DNA from: Streptomyces sp. SID12488
Lineage (GTDB): Bacteria > Actinomycetota > Actinomycetes > Streptomycetales > Streptomycetaceae
NCBI RefSeq assembly: GCF_010548275.1
Contig: NZ_JAAGLT010000034.1
Span: 40,066-104,065 of the forward strand
Direction of reading: 5' to 3'
Length of the DNA: 64,000 bases
Part shown: piece by piece, positions 39,918-48,621 of the stretch
How positions within the stretch are numbered: position 1 is the first letter of the stretch
Layout: every line of letters starts with the position of its first letter
The notes under the pieces: model-generated
The model's input: the letters and a program-made list of their open reading frames with translations, nothing else
What the model was told of the DNA's origin: nothing
The model's database searches: none
Position numbers and translations under genes: made by a program

Positions 39918-41546
39918 GTGACGCCCTCTCTTACTCGGGGCCGGCCGCGGCGAGCCGCCTCCCACATACCCGTGCGCGTGGCGCACACCGCGCTCGGCGG
40001 GGTGATCGGAGTGATGTGGCTGGTGCTGCCCGGGGTGACGGCGGACCACGAGAGGTTCGAGGGGTACGAGGTGCCCGTGTCGGCGGTCGGCAGCGCACCG
40101 GTCGTGTCCGACGGCTCCGAAGCCTCGGATGTCGCGGCCCCGGAGGAGGAGTCCTCCACCGGCGATCTGGTGTTGCCCCTCGTGGTGGCGGGCGCGGCGG
40201 TCGCGGTGGCCGCGTACGGCTACGGCCGCCGCAGACGCCGTACCAGGACCCGTACGACTCCCGCCGCCCTGCCTCCCGTCGCACGGCCCACGACCCCCGA
40301 ACTCGACCGGCAGGCCCGCAAGTCGCTGGTCGCGGCCGACGACTGTGTACGCACCAGCCGCGAGGAACTCGGCTTCGTGGAGGGGCTGCTCGGGGCCGAG
40401 ACGGTCGCGCCGTTCACGGAGGCCGTGCGTTATGCCGAGGCCGAACTGTCGGCCGCCTTCCAGCTGCGCCAGGCCTACGACGACAACCCGGCGGACGCCT
40501 CCCCGAGCGCCCTCGACGAGATCGTCGCCCGGTGTGTGGACGCGGGGCGGCGACTGGACGCGGAGGCCGCCGGCTTCGACCGGCTGCGCGCCCTCGAACA
40601 GAATCTGACCGGCGCGCTCAGACACGCCGAGGTGCGCTTCCGGGAACTGACCGGCCGTACGGGGGCCGCCGAGGCCACTCTCGCCGACCTCGGCGAGCGG
40701 TACACGCCCGCCGCCTGTTCCTCCGTCGCCGGCCAGGTCGAACAGGCGAAGGACCGGCTGGTGTTCGCCACGACCGGGCTCAACCGGGCGCGCCAGTCCG
40801 CCGACCTGGGTGAACCGGACAGGGCGGTGCTGCATCTGCGCGCCGCCGAGGGCGCGATCGCCCAGGCCGAGGTGTTCGTGGACGGCGTCGACCGCCTCGC
40901 GTCCGCACTGGCCGCCGCCGCCCAGGCGGTTCCGGACGCGCTGGACGAGGTGGAGGCGGTGGTTGTGGAGGCCCGGGAGCAGGTGGCCGAGGGGAAGCGG
41001 GCGGGAGTGCCCGACAGTGCGTTGGAGGGGCATGCCCGTCGCGCCCGGGCCGCGCTGGCCGCCGTACGGGAAGAGGCCGCCGCCGGGCCCTACGACCCTC
41101 TGGACGCCCTGCGCCGGGTCGTGGTGGTGGCCGCGCCACTCGGGACGGTGCCCGCTGCCGTGCGGGCCGTCGCGCGCCTGGCCACCGACGCCGCCGACGG
41201 CTTCGTGGGCACGCACCGGGGCGCAGTGGGCGCCGAGGCCAGGACCCGGCTGGCCGAGGCGCGCCGACAGCTCGACCGGGACCCGGCGGAGGCCGACGTC
41301 TTCGCGCTGCGGGCCCGCGAACTGGCCGAGCGGGACGTGCGCGCGCACGGGAATCCGTACGGCGGGAGGCCCGAGCACACGAACGGGGTCGCCGGGGCGG
41401 TCCTCGGCGGGATCCTGCTCGGCGATCTGCCGGACGCGGCGGCCGAGGCGCTCACCGGCGGCGCGCCGGGTTCGTTCGGCGGCCCCGCCACGCGTGCCCG
41501 GCGGGGCCTCGCCTCGCCTCGTAAGAATTCGCCGGGAATTCCGTAA
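39918..41546 (+). CDS. coiled-coil membrane protein resembling TPM proteins without the TPM domain
   Basis: A 542-aa protein with a hydrophobic segment near residues 25-42, a short acidic linker, a second helix (LVLPLVVAGAAVAVAAYGYG, about 83-102) and a basic RRRRRTRTRT stop-transfer. About 350 residues of Ala/Glu/Arg-rich helical coil follow, then GGILLGDLPDAA...GSFGGPATRARRG. Streptomyces TPM-domain proteins share this second half, but their extracytoplasmic TPM domain (about 120 residues) is missing here; only about 40 residues lie between the two helices. The function is unknown, possibly envelope-associated. It is convergent with the SpoIIE phosphatase gene. Confidence 0.7.
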   Translation: MTPSLTRGRPRRAASHIPVRVAHTALGGVIGVMWLVLPGVTADHERFEGYEVPVSAVGSAPVVSDGSEASDVAAPEEESSTGDLVLPLVVAGAAVAVAAYGYGRRRRRTRTRTTPAALPPVARPTTPELDRQARKSLVAADDCVRTSREELGFVEGLLGAETVAPFTEAVRYAEAELSAAFQLRQAYDDNPADASPSALDEIVARCVDAGRRLDAEAAGFDRLRALEQNLTGALRHAEVRFRELTGRTGAAEATLADLGERYTPAACSSVAGQVEQAKDRLVFATTGLNRARQSADLGEPDRAVLHLRAAEGAIAQAEVFVDGVDRLASALAAAAQAVPDALDEVEAVVVEAREQVAEGKRAGVPDSALEGHARRARAALAAVREEAAAGPYDPLDALRRVVVVAAPLGTVPAAVRAVARLATDAADGFVGTHRGAVGAEARTRLAEARRQLDRDPAEADVFALRARELAERDVRAHGNPYGGRPEHTNGVAGAVLGGILLGDLPDAAAEALTGGAPGSFGGPATRARRGLASPRKNSPGIP

Positions 41547-41576
41547 GAGGGCTTCGTCTCCGCCGGAACGGGCTGA

Positions 41577-44315
41577 TCAGAACAGGCTGAGGAGCGCCTC
41601 CGCCGGGTCAGCGAGGACCGTTCCCGCGTCCGGCAGGGGGAGTTCGAACCACACCGTCTTACCGCGCGGGGTGCGGCGGGAGCCCCAGGCCGCGCTGAGC
41701 AGGCCGACCAGCTGGAGTCCGCGTCCGCCCTCGTCGGTGTCGCGGGCGCGGCGGCGGCGCGGCTGGACGAGACCGGCGTCCCACACCTCGCACACCAGCA
41801 TGCGGTCGAGGAGGAGGCGGAGCCGGATCTCGCCCTCGCCGTAGCGCAGGGCGTTGGTGACCAGCTCACTGACCAGCAGCTCAGTGGTGTCGATGAGGGC
41901 TTCGAGACCCCAGGCGGTGAGCTGGGTGCGGGTCAGCTCACGGGCACGGCCCACGCTGCGTGGCTCGCGCGGCAGGGTCCAGTCGCCGACGGAATCGGCG
42001 GGCAGCCCCTGAACGCGTGCCATCAGCAGGGCGATGTCGTCCTCGCCGTGGTGGGTGTCGAGCGTGCTGAGGACGTGGTCACAGACGTCCTCCAGCGGCT
42101 GGGAGGGGTCACTCAGGGCGCCGACGAACGCCTGCAGGCCCTCGTCGAGGGGATGGTCGCGCGATTCGACCAGTCCATCCGTGTAGAGCGCCAACAGCGA
42201 ACCTTCGGCCAGTTCGACCTCGACCTCCTCGAACGGCTCGCCGCCGACGCCGAGCGGCATGCCCGGCGGCACGTCGAGCATCAGCGCGTCCTCGCCCGGT
42301 TCGACGAGCACGGGCGGCAGATGGCCGGCGTTGGCGAAGGTGCACCTGCGGGTCACCGAGTCGTAGACCGCGTAGATACACGTCGCGAGGTACACCTCGG
42401 CGAGGTCGGCGTCCTTGGACTGGCGGGCGGCGCGGGTGGCCTGCTGGACGCCGCCGGGGGTGCCGAGGCCGCGCGCGATCTCGTCCAACGCCGAGAGGAC
42501 CTCCGCCGGTTCGAGGTCGAGAAGCGCCAGGGTGCGGACGGCCGTACGGAGTTCACCCATGGCGACGGCGGCGCGCAGCCCCCGTCCCATCACGTCGCCG
42601 ACGACCAACGCGGTGCGGTTGCCGGGAAGTTCGATGACGTCGAACCAGTCACCGCCGACCTCGGTGGCCGCGTTGCCGGGCAGGTAGCGACAGGCGATGT
42701 CGAGGCCGGAGGCCTCCGGGTCGCCGGGGGGCAGCAGGGAGCGCTGGAGGATCAGCGCCCGCTCGTGCTCACGCCGGTACAGCCGGGCGTTGTCGATACA
42801 GACGGCGGCCCGCGCGGCCAACTCCCAGGCCAGCGCGCGGTCCCGCTCCCCGAACGGCTCGCTGCCCTTCGTACGGGAGAACTGTGCGAGGCCGACGACG
42901 GTGTCGTGGGCGACCATCGGGACGGCCAGCGTGGACTGGATGGCGCCGTTGTCCTCGGCGGGGACGAACTGCGGCCGGGCGGTGCGCAGGGCGTCCGCGC
43001 AGGGTGAGTTGAACGGGAAGTGGTGCACGGCGCCGACGCTCACGGGTTCCTGGCCGCCGGCGAAGGGCGCGTCGGAGACGGCGCTGGCGAAGGCGACGCG
43101 GCGGAGTTCGGCGCTGCCGTCGGCGAGCCCCGGCGGGGTCTCGTCCCCCGCCAGCAGCCCCTGGTAGAGGTCGACTGTCGCGAGGTCGCAGAAGCCGGGG
43201 ACGACGACATCGAGGAGTTCGCGCGCCGTCGTCTCAAGGTCCAGGGAGTTCCCGATGCGGGAGCCGGCCTCGTTCAGAAGGGCGAGATTGCGCCGTGCGG
43301 CGGCGGCCTCGCGGGCGGCGGCGCGGCGGGCGGTGATGTCGGTGCCGAGCCAGGCGACACCGATGGGGCGGCCGGTGCCGCTGTGCACGCGGTACAGGTT
43401 GATCGACCAGTGCCGACGCTCGTCGGAGCCGGGCACGAGGCCGGTGATGTGCATGTCCGTTATCGAGTCACCGGTCTCCAGGACCCGGCGGAGTGTCGCC
43501 GACACCCGCTCGGCCTCGGGAGAGTGCAGGTAGTCGTACACACCGCGACCGCGGTGGTCGTCGACGTCGCCTCCGTAGATCGAGGCGAAGCGCTGGTTGG
43601 CGCGCCGGACCCGGAGGTCGGTGTCGATCAGCAGGAAGCCGAACGGAGATTGTCCGAAAATCGCCTGCGAGGCGGCGAGGTCGGTCTCGATCTGCCTCAG
43701 CGTCCGCACATCGACGACGATGCACACGGCGGCCCTCTCGCCCTCCTCCGTCCGCGTCGGCATCACATAGACCTCGGCGAGCCCCTCCCGGCGGCCCTCC
43801 TCACCCAGTTCGGGATCGCGGACGCGGAACGGGACCACGCCGGTCCACTCCCGGCCGTCGAGGATCTCCGCCATCTTCCGCTGGCCGCGCTCGCGCAGAT
43901 CGGGGTCGATGAAGGCCTCGATGGGGTCCATGCCCACGGCCCGCGCGGCGGGGATGCCGAAGATCTTCTCGGCGCGCAGGCTCCACTGGTCGACGAGTCC
44001 GTCGGGACCGATGGAGAAGGACGCCACCTTGATGTAGTCGTAGATCGAGCCGGGAGGGCTGCTCTGCCACATGGGGTCACCTGTCACATCACGCGCGTGG
44101 TCCAGCGCGGTGTCACGTGTCGTGTCGCGCACCGGATCGCCCATGGTGTCACGCGTGGTTTCACGTGTCGCATCGCGTATCGCGTCACCGCCGACGGGGC
44201 CCCCGGCGCCCGACGCACGGCGCGACGCACCGGCCGCGGCATCACCCGCACCCGCCGCACTCGCGCCGCCCGACGGGTCCTTGGACTCCGTGGCCTTCGC
44301 TGGTATCTCGCTCAC
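41577..44315 (-). CDS. PAS-PAS-GAF-SpoIIE phosphatase with C-terminal ATPase domain
   Basis: A 912-aa multidomain regulator of the partner-switching type. Residues about 1-85 are a low-complexity tail with an Arg-Asp-Thr repeat. PAS domains lie near 88-205 (PGSIYDYIKVASFSIGPDG) and 215-335 (FGQSPFGFLLIDTDLRVRRANQ), and a GAF domain near 350-520. The PP2C/SpoIIE domain is near 555-750 (EVGGDWFDVIELPGNRTALVVGDVMGRG and LYTDGLVESR supply the metal Asp residues). The HATPase domain is near 780-895 (ELVTNALRYGEGEIRL, GGRGLQLVGLL, GKTVWFELPLP). It senses signals and dephosphorylates an anti-anti-sigma factor. GTG 44315 follows GGAGGGG. It is upstream-adjacent to a second HATPase gene. Confidence 0.92.
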   Translation of the reverse strand: MSEIPAKATESKDPSGGASAAGAGDAAAGASRRASGAGGPVGGDAIRDATRETTRDTMGDPVRDTTRDTALDHARDVTGDPMWQSSPPGSIYDYIKVASFSIGPDGLVDQWSLRAEKIFGIPAARAVGMDPIEAFIDPDLRERGQRKMAEILDGREWTGVVPFRVRDPELGEEGRREGLAEVYVMPTRTEEGERAAVCIVVDVRTLRQIETDLAASQAIFGQSPFGFLLIDTDLRVRRANQRFASIYGGDVDDHRGRGVYDYLHSPEAERVSATLRRVLETGDSITDMHITGLVPGSDERRHWSINLYRVHSGTGRPIGVAWLGTDITARRAAAREAAAARRNLALLNEAGSRIGNSLDLETTARELLDVVVPGFCDLATVDLYQGLLAGDETPPGLADGSAELRRVAFASAVSDAPFAGGQEPVSVGAVHHFPFNSPCADALRTARPQFVPAEDNGAIQSTLAVPMVAHDTVVGLAQFSRTKGSEPFGERDRALAWELAARAAVCIDNARLYRREHERALILQRSLLPPGDPEASGLDIACRYLPGNAATEVGGDWFDVIELPGNRTALVVGDVMGRGLRAAVAMGELRTAVRTLALLDLEPAEVLSALDEIARGLGTPGGVQQATRAARQSKDADLAEVYLATCIYAVYDSVTRRCTFANAGHLPPVLVEPGEDALMLDVPPGMPLGVGGEPFEEVEVELAEGSLLALYTDGLVESRDHPLDEGLQAFVGALSDPSQPLEDVCDHVLSTLDTHHGEDDIALLMARVQGLPADSVGDWTLPREPRSVGRARELTRTQLTAWGLEALIDTTELLVSELVTNALRYGEGEIRLRLLLDRMLVCEVWDAGLVQPRRRRARDTDEGGRGLQLVGLLSAAWGSRRTPRGKTVWFELPLPDAGTVLADPAEALLSLF

Positions 44316-44625
44316 GCGAACCGTCCCCTCCAGCTCACCGCGTCCGGCACCGGTCACCGGGGGCGGCTGCCCGCAGTATCCAGCACTACGGCGCCCCACA
44401 ACACGGTGTTCACGATCACAGGACAATCCCGATGCTTTTCGGACCGGCCCGCGACAACACTCCCAGTCTTCTAACCAGGGGACCACCGGTCGAACCCCTA
44501 TTGGCGACAACTGCCAGTGGCCTGAACCACATGGTCGACGGTGCGGGGGCGGGCGAACAGCCGCAGTTCACCCCGGCGCGCGGTTCGTGGTGGTCAGGAC
44601 GCCGGGTTCCCCGTCCGGCCGGGTC

Positions 44626-45084
44626 TCATCCCGGCACCGGCAGTTCGAACCACACCGTCTTGCCCGCGTCGGCGGGGCGGGTGCCCCAGCGGCTGGACGA
44701 GTGGGCGACGAGCTGGAGCCCCCGGCCACCCTCCTCCTCGGGGCCGGCGGCGCGCTCGCGGGGCGGGTCGGGCAGCGGGTCGGAGACCTCGACCAGGAGT
44801 GTGGCCACGCTCCCGGCGGGCCGCACCAGCCGTACACCGATGGGCCCCGTGGCATGCCTCAGGGAGTTGGTCACCAGCTCGCTGACCAGCAGCGCGGCGA
44901 TGTCACCGAGGGCGTCGAGCCCCCAGCCGCGCAGTTGGCCACGCACGACCGTGCGGGCTCCGCGGACGGCTCCGGGCTCCGCGGGAAAGCTCCACTCGGC
45001 ACAGTCGCCTTCGGTGTCGATCACGCCGATCACTTCCCAGGCAAGCGACCCACCCATGTCCGGTTTCGTGGGGTTAATGGGCAC
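44626..45084 (-). CDS. anti-sigma-factor-like ATP-binding protein
   Basis: A 152-aa HATPase_c protein of the RsbW group: LLVSELVTNSLRHATGPIGVRL (N-box Asn), VEVSDPLPDPP (G1), GGRGLQLVAHSSSRWG (G2), GKTVWFELPVPG. It is very like the C-terminal domain of the SpoIIE phosphatase encoded 311 bp downstream, so the two may act in the same partner switch. The start is uncertain: GTG 45084 (used here) and ATG 45057 both lack a clear ribosome-binding site. Confidence 0.8.
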   Translation of the reverse strand: MPINPTKPDMGGSLAWEVIGVIDTEGDCAEWSFPAEPGAVRGARTVVRGQLRGWGLDALGDIAALLVSELVTNSLRHATGPIGVRLVRPAGSVATLLVEVSDPLPDPPRERAAGPEEEGGRGLQLVAHSSSRWGTRPADAGKTVWFELPVPG

Positions 45085-45204
45085 ATACCCGGTATTCGAC
45101 GCCGATTACCGCCTCCAAGGGCGCACTGTGGCACGAACGGCGTACAGGGCGCGCGCACCGGGCGCCCCACAGGTCCCACGAGCCGCCCTCCGACCCCGTG
45201 AGCG

Positions 45205-45654
45205 TCACCCCAGCCGGGCGACCGCTTCCCGTACCGCCGGCACGTCCTGATCCAGCCAGTCCACGTCCCAGATCTCGGCCGGTGTCAGCCAGCGCAGTTC
45301 GTCGTGGTCCTGGAGGGGCTTCGGCTCGGCCGAGCCGGCCGGGAGCCGCGCGGTCCAGACCCGCAGGACGTACGGCGCCCGCAGGGGCCACTCCCCCGGG
45401 ATGCGCTCCACGGGTTCCGCCTCGACGCCCAGCTCCTCGCGCAGCTCGCGCACAAGGGCCTCCTCCGGCGCCTCACCCGGTTCGACCTTGCCACCGGGCA
45501 ACTCCCAGCGGCCTGCCAGCTCGGGGGGTGCGCTGCGGCGGGCGGCGAGGAGACGTCCTTCGCGCAGCAGGGCGGCGCCCACGACCACGACGCGCCCCTC
45601 GGCCGCATGCTCCGAACCCGCCGCCGGGGCGGTCCGTTCCGTCCGTTCCGTCAT
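45205..45654 (-). CDS. NUDIX hydrolase, MutT-like
   Basis: A 149-aa NUDIX protein with the complete box GKVEPGEAPEEALVRELREE followed by LGV (G-x5-E-x7-R-E-x2-E-E-x-G). RVVVVGAALLREGRLLAARRSAPPELAGRWELPGG precedes it, typical of (deoxy)NTP pyrophosphatases that clear oxidised nucleotides. The exact substrate cannot be told. The ATG has no ribosome-binding site, but TAGGCT lies 7 nt before it. It is preceded by a small SPOR gene on the same strand. Confidence 0.9.
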   Translation of the reverse strand: MTERTERTAPAAGSEHAAEGRVVVVGAALLREGRLLAARRSAPPELAGRWELPGGKVEPGEAPEEALVRELREELGVEAEPVERIPGEWPLRAPYVLRVWTARLPAGSAEPKPLQDHDELRWLTPAEIWDVDWLDQDVPAVREAVARLG

Positions 45655-45661
45655 GGGCCGG

Positions 45662-45667
45662 AGCCTA
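45662..45667 (-). promoter_or_regulatory. -10 element, leaderless promoter of the NUDIX gene
   Basis: TAGGCT on the minus strand, 7 nt before ATG 45654. No Shine-Dalgarno sequence is present. Confidence 0.55.
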
Positions 45668-45678
45668 CGGGAGCCGGA

Positions 45679-45897
45679 TCACCGGGTTCCGTTCTGGCCG
45701 CTCTGCCCGTTCTGGCCGCTCTGTCCGGTCTGGCCGACCCGTTCGACCCAGTAGAGCTGCTTGTGGCCGCGGTCGTCGAGGCTGTCGGCCATCTTCTGGG
45801 CCTCCGCGCGGGTCGCGTACCGGCCCACGCGGTAGCGATTGCCGTTGTCGTCCTGCCGTATGACGAGCCAGGGAAGAGTGATCGTCCCGTCGCTCAT
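45679..45897 (-). CDS. small SPOR-like protein with Gly-Gln repeat tail
   Basis: A 72-aa protein. Residues 1-50 resemble one SPOR (septal peptidoglycan-binding) repeat without a signal peptide: WLVIRQDDNGNRYRVGRYATRAEAQKMADSLDDRGHKQLYWVERV. Residues 53-72 are a Gly-Gln-Ser/Thr/Asn repeat from an 18-bp tandem DNA repeat (45691-45735). GGAGGGG lies 4 nt before the ATG. Streptomyces encodes many such short SPOR-like proteins; without a membrane anchor the role is unclear. Confidence 0.75.
   Translation of the reverse strand: MSDGTITLPWLVIRQDDNGNRYRVGRYATRAEAQKMADSLDDRGHKQLYWVERVGQTGQSGQNGQSGQNGTR
45691..45735. repeat. 18-bp tandem repeat in the SPOR-like gene
   Basis: The unit gttctggccgctctgccc occurs twice (45691-45708 and 45709-45726, one mismatch) and is partly repeated once more. 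It encodes the Gly-Gln tail and may vary in length between strains. Confidence 0.75.
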
Positions 45898-46252
45898 GGA
45901 GCCCCTCCACTTCCCGCCCCCGGCTTGCGCCGCGCCCCGCCCGCTAAGGAAACCGCAATCCGCATATGCCCGACCCTACGCCTTACCTTCACGCAGCGAA
46001 CACGGCTTTTTACAAAGAGGTACGCCAACCGGCCAGCACCGAGGGGCGCACGACATCGAACGCGCCGTCGAAAGAGCATGGTGTGTCCGGTCAGTGGCCC
46101 AGCGCGCCCCTCAGGGCGACCTGCGAAAACGGCCAGAATCCAACGGCCCGGCGGGCGGCGGCGGTTGGCGGGACAGCGGTGAAGGGGGGAGCGTTCGCAA
46201 GGTCAACCGCCCCCGGATGTGGGCTACTTCACTGGATCCAGGGGCGGCGGGG
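45898..46252. other. 355-bp gap upstream of the SPOR-like gene
   Basis: No supportable gene. A short duplication of the GntR gene's 3' end lies at its right edge (ggctacttcac at 46222-46232, and again at 46251-46261). The left half is AT-richer and probably carries the SPOR-like gene's promoter. Confidence 0.5.
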
Positions 46253-47005
46253 CTACTTCACCGGCAGGTGGTACGCCACCTGGTAGCGGTCTGCGGGGAT
46301 CACGACGTCGGCCGTCTCGACCGGGCGCCCAGAGGCGTAGTACGTGCGCTGCACGACGATCACCACATGCCCGGGGACACCGCCGAGGGCCTGCAGTTCC
46401 TCGGCGAGGCCGGGGCGGGCGCCGACCTCCTCCATGACGTTGTCCACGATCACGTCGATGGCCGCCATGCGCTCGACGACACCCATCCCGCCGAGCGGAC
46501 CCTCCTCGGGCAGCATCACCGGCGTACGGCCGGTGACGGCGAGGGGCTCCCAGGAGGTGGACAGCATCATCACCTCGCCGGCGTCCCGGAAGACGTACTT
46601 CGTGCGCATCACACGGTCGCCGGGCAGGAGCGAGAGCCGCTCGGCGACCGCGCCGCTCGCCACGGTCTGCGCGCTGCTGGACTCCCAGGTGCCGCGCGCC
46701 TCCGCGTCGGACTGTTCCTGGCGGAACGGGGTCGCACCGCCCTCCGGACGGAAGCCGGAGCGGGCGATCCGGCGCGGCACGGGCCGCTCGCGCACATACG
46801 TGCCCGACCCGGAGCGGCCCTCGACCAGACCCTCGGCCATGAGCACCTTGCGGGCCTCCAGCGCGACCGTGTCCGAGACGCCGTACTCCTCCCTGATCCT
46901 GGCCTGGGAGGGGAGGCGGGTGTGCGGTGGCAGTGAACCGTCGACGATCTTGTTCCGCAGATCACCCGCGACACGCAGGTAGGCCGGCTGTTCACCGAAT
47001 GTCAC
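46253..47005 (-). CDS. GntR/HutC-family regulator
   Basis: A 250-aa regulator with an N-terminal GntR winged helix (PAYLRVAGDLRNKIVDGSLPPHTRLPSQARIREEYGVSDTVALEARKVLMAEGLVEGRSGSGTYV, residues 7-72) and a C-terminal UTRA ligand-binding domain (about 105-245, ending ETADVVIPADRYQVAYHLPVK). The ligand is unknown. The start is GTG 47005, preceded by GGGAG. A possible promoter and a 13-bp inverted repeat lie just upstream, consistent with autoregulation. Confidence 0.9.
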   Translation of the reverse strand: MTFGEQPAYLRVAGDLRNKIVDGSLPPHTRLPSQARIREEYGVSDTVALEARKVLMAEGLVEGRSGSGTYVRERPVPRRIARSGFRPEGGATPFRQEQSDAEARGTWESSSAQTVASGAVAERLSLLPGDRVMRTKYVFRDAGEVMMLSTSWEPLAVTGRTPVMLPEEGPLGGMGVVERMAAIDVIVDNVMEEVGARPGLAEELQALGGVPGHVVIVVQRTYYASGRPVETADVVIPADRYQVAYHLPVK

Positions 47006-47021
47006 GGGCCGCTCCCATCAG

Positions 47022-47058
47022 GTTGTACAGACAGCGACAGCCTGGCAACCATGGGTTG
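47022..47058 (-). promoter_or_regulatory. putative promoter and inverted repeat of the GntR gene
   Basis: On the minus strand, -35 TTGCCA (47043-47048) and -10 TACAAC (47022-47027) are separated by 15 bp. CAACC-ATG-GGTTG (47046-47058) overlaps the -35 and could be the operator. The short spacer makes the promoter call tentative. Confidence 0.4.
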
Positions 47059-47199
47059 TGACATGCAAGCAAAGGCCAGAGAATCACTCGATGTGATGAC
47101 ATGCGCCGGCGGAGGGCATTGCGCGGGAAGGACAGCAGGCCTGGGCGCAAGTGCGACGCAGACAGGTTCTCCCCGTTCCGCCAGCCGTCACACCCTCGC

Positions 47200-48408
47200 T
47201 CACGCCTCGATGCGGGTGTCCCCTCCCCCGGTGTCCCCGGTACCCCCCGTGTCCCCACCGTCTCCGCCGCTGCCGCCCTCCGGGTCGTACGAGGGCGGGG
47301 TCGTCGCGAGCCCGAGAGCCTTGCGCGGGGTGACCGTACGGTCGACGTCGAGCAGCTCGCTGCCGGCGTCGTAGTGGTCGTAGAAGGTGTCGACGTCGGT
47401 GGCCTCGGCCGCCTTCGCCCACTCCCCGCGCGCGCTGCGCAGGTCCTTCACCAGGGCGGCGACGCTGGGCGAGGCGGCAGGGGCGAACCGGTGTTCGGTG
47501 AGCAGGCGCGTCTGCTCGTCGAGGGCGTCCGTCACCCGCCGCGCCCACGCCTTGTGCCCCGGCAGGTCGTCGTCGACGTACTCCTCGTCGGGCGCCGTGT
47601 CCATGGCCGCGTTGAGGACGTGGGCCGCCTTCAGGTACGCGAGCTGGTCGGCGTCGAGCGTCGTCCCGTCCTTGCGCAGCGAGCCGGTGAGGGTGCCGTT
47701 CGGGTCGACGCTGCCGAAGACGCAGGTGACCTCGCGGTCGCCGAGGCGCCAGCTCTGACTGGTCGGGGTGAGGTAGTAGACGTCGGCTTCGTCGGGCAGG
47801 GCCCAGGCGTCCATCGCGTACTGGTCCTCAAGGGCGTAGCACTTGTCGTCGGCGACCTCGGTGACGCGGTCGTCGCCCGGGTAGGCGCCGGCCGGCAGCT
47901 TGAAGGCGGCGAACACCTCGCCGTCGTGCGTGCCGGCGCAGGGGACCTTGTCGACGTCGTAGGTGAAGCCCTCCAGGGAACCGTCCGGCGAGTCGAAGCA
48001 GTCACCCTTGACGAGGGAGAAGCTGCTGTTGTTCTCCTTGGCGGCGTCCTTGAAGCCGTCCCAGGCCTCGGACAGGCCACCGGTGCCGAGCAGCAGCGCC
48101 CACAGGGCGAGACCGACGGTCGACAGCACGGATCCGGCGATCGCCATGCCCTTGCCGCGCTCGCCCTTTTTCCGGATCTGCACGAGCGCGACGATCCCGA
48201 GAACGAGGCCGAGGGCGGGCAGGAAGCAGAGGATGCCGAGGACGAGGGAGGCGATGGCGAGGCCGTTGACGGGGGTCGGGCGGTTGTACGGGGAGTAGCC
48301 CTGGGGCCAGGAGGCGTAGGGGCCCTGGGGGTATTGGTGGGGTTGGCCCGGATACGAGGGGTACGGCGACGGTGGCTGGTCGGGTCCGGGGGGCGGGGGT
48401 ATGGACAC
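47200..48408 (-). CDS. DUF4190 / septum-formation-family membrane protein
   Basis: A 402-aa protein. A Pro/Tyr/Gln-rich cytoplasmic N-terminus (residues 1-45) is followed by the two DUF4190 helices (NGLAIASLVLGILCFLPALGLVLGIVALVQIRKKGERGKGMAIAGSVLSTVGLALWALL). An extracytoplasmic domain then carries paired Cys residues (KGDCF, KVPCAGTHDGEVFAAF, DDKCYAL, VTCVF), the pattern of the actinobacterial septum-formation family. The tail is Gly/Thr/Asp-rich. GTG 48408 with GAGGAG upstream is chosen. A role at the septum is the family annotation, not shown here. Confidence 0.82.
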   Translation of the reverse strand: MSIPPPPGPDQPPSPYPSYPGQPHQYPQGPYASWPQGYSPYNRPTPVNGLAIASLVLGILCFLPALGLVLGIVALVQIRKKGERGKGMAIAGSVLSTVGLALWALLLGTGGLSEAWDGFKDAAKENNSSFSLVKGDCFDSPDGSLEGFTYDVDKVPCAGTHDGEVFAAFKLPAGAYPGDDRVTEVADDKCYALEDQYAMDAWALPDEADVYYLTPTSQSWRLGDREVTCVFGSVDPNGTLTGSLRKDGTTLDADQLAYLKAAHVLNAAMDTAPDEEYVDDDLPGHKAWARRVTDALDEQTRLLTEHRFAPAASPSVAALVKDLRSARGEWAKAAEATDVDTFYDHYDAGSELLDVDRTVTPRKALGLATTPPSYDPEGGSGGDGGDTGGTGDTGGGDTRIEA

Positions 48409-48502
48409 GAGTGCCGGGCTCCTCGTCGGGTGATGTGAACTGGCGTGCGACTTCGCGCATGGTAAGGGAGTTTCGCCCCCGCCGCCCCTACCCATTCCCG
48501 TC

Positions 48503-48574
48503 CTGAGGGGCTGCCGCCCCGGACCCCCGCTCACGGCCCTGAACGGGCCTTGTCCTCAGTCGCCGGACGGGCTG
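48503..48574 (-). repeat. dispersed intergenic element, copy 2
   Basis: Reading on the minus strand it begins CAGCCCGTCCGGCGACTGAG, then GACAAGG, and ends with the hairpin GGGGC / GCCCC. It lies between the divergent DUF4190 and PLP-enzyme genes. Confidence 0.75.
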
Positions 48575-48609
48575 TGGGTGCCCGGCCTGTGCTGAACCCC
48601 GTACGCAAC

Positions 48610-48615
48610 TACTCT
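48610..48615 (+). promoter_or_regulatory. -10 element, leaderless promoter of the PLP enzyme
   Basis: TACTCT ends 6 nt before ATG 48622. No Shine-Dalgarno sequence is present. Confidence 0.6.
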
Positions 48616-48621
48616 GCGTAT

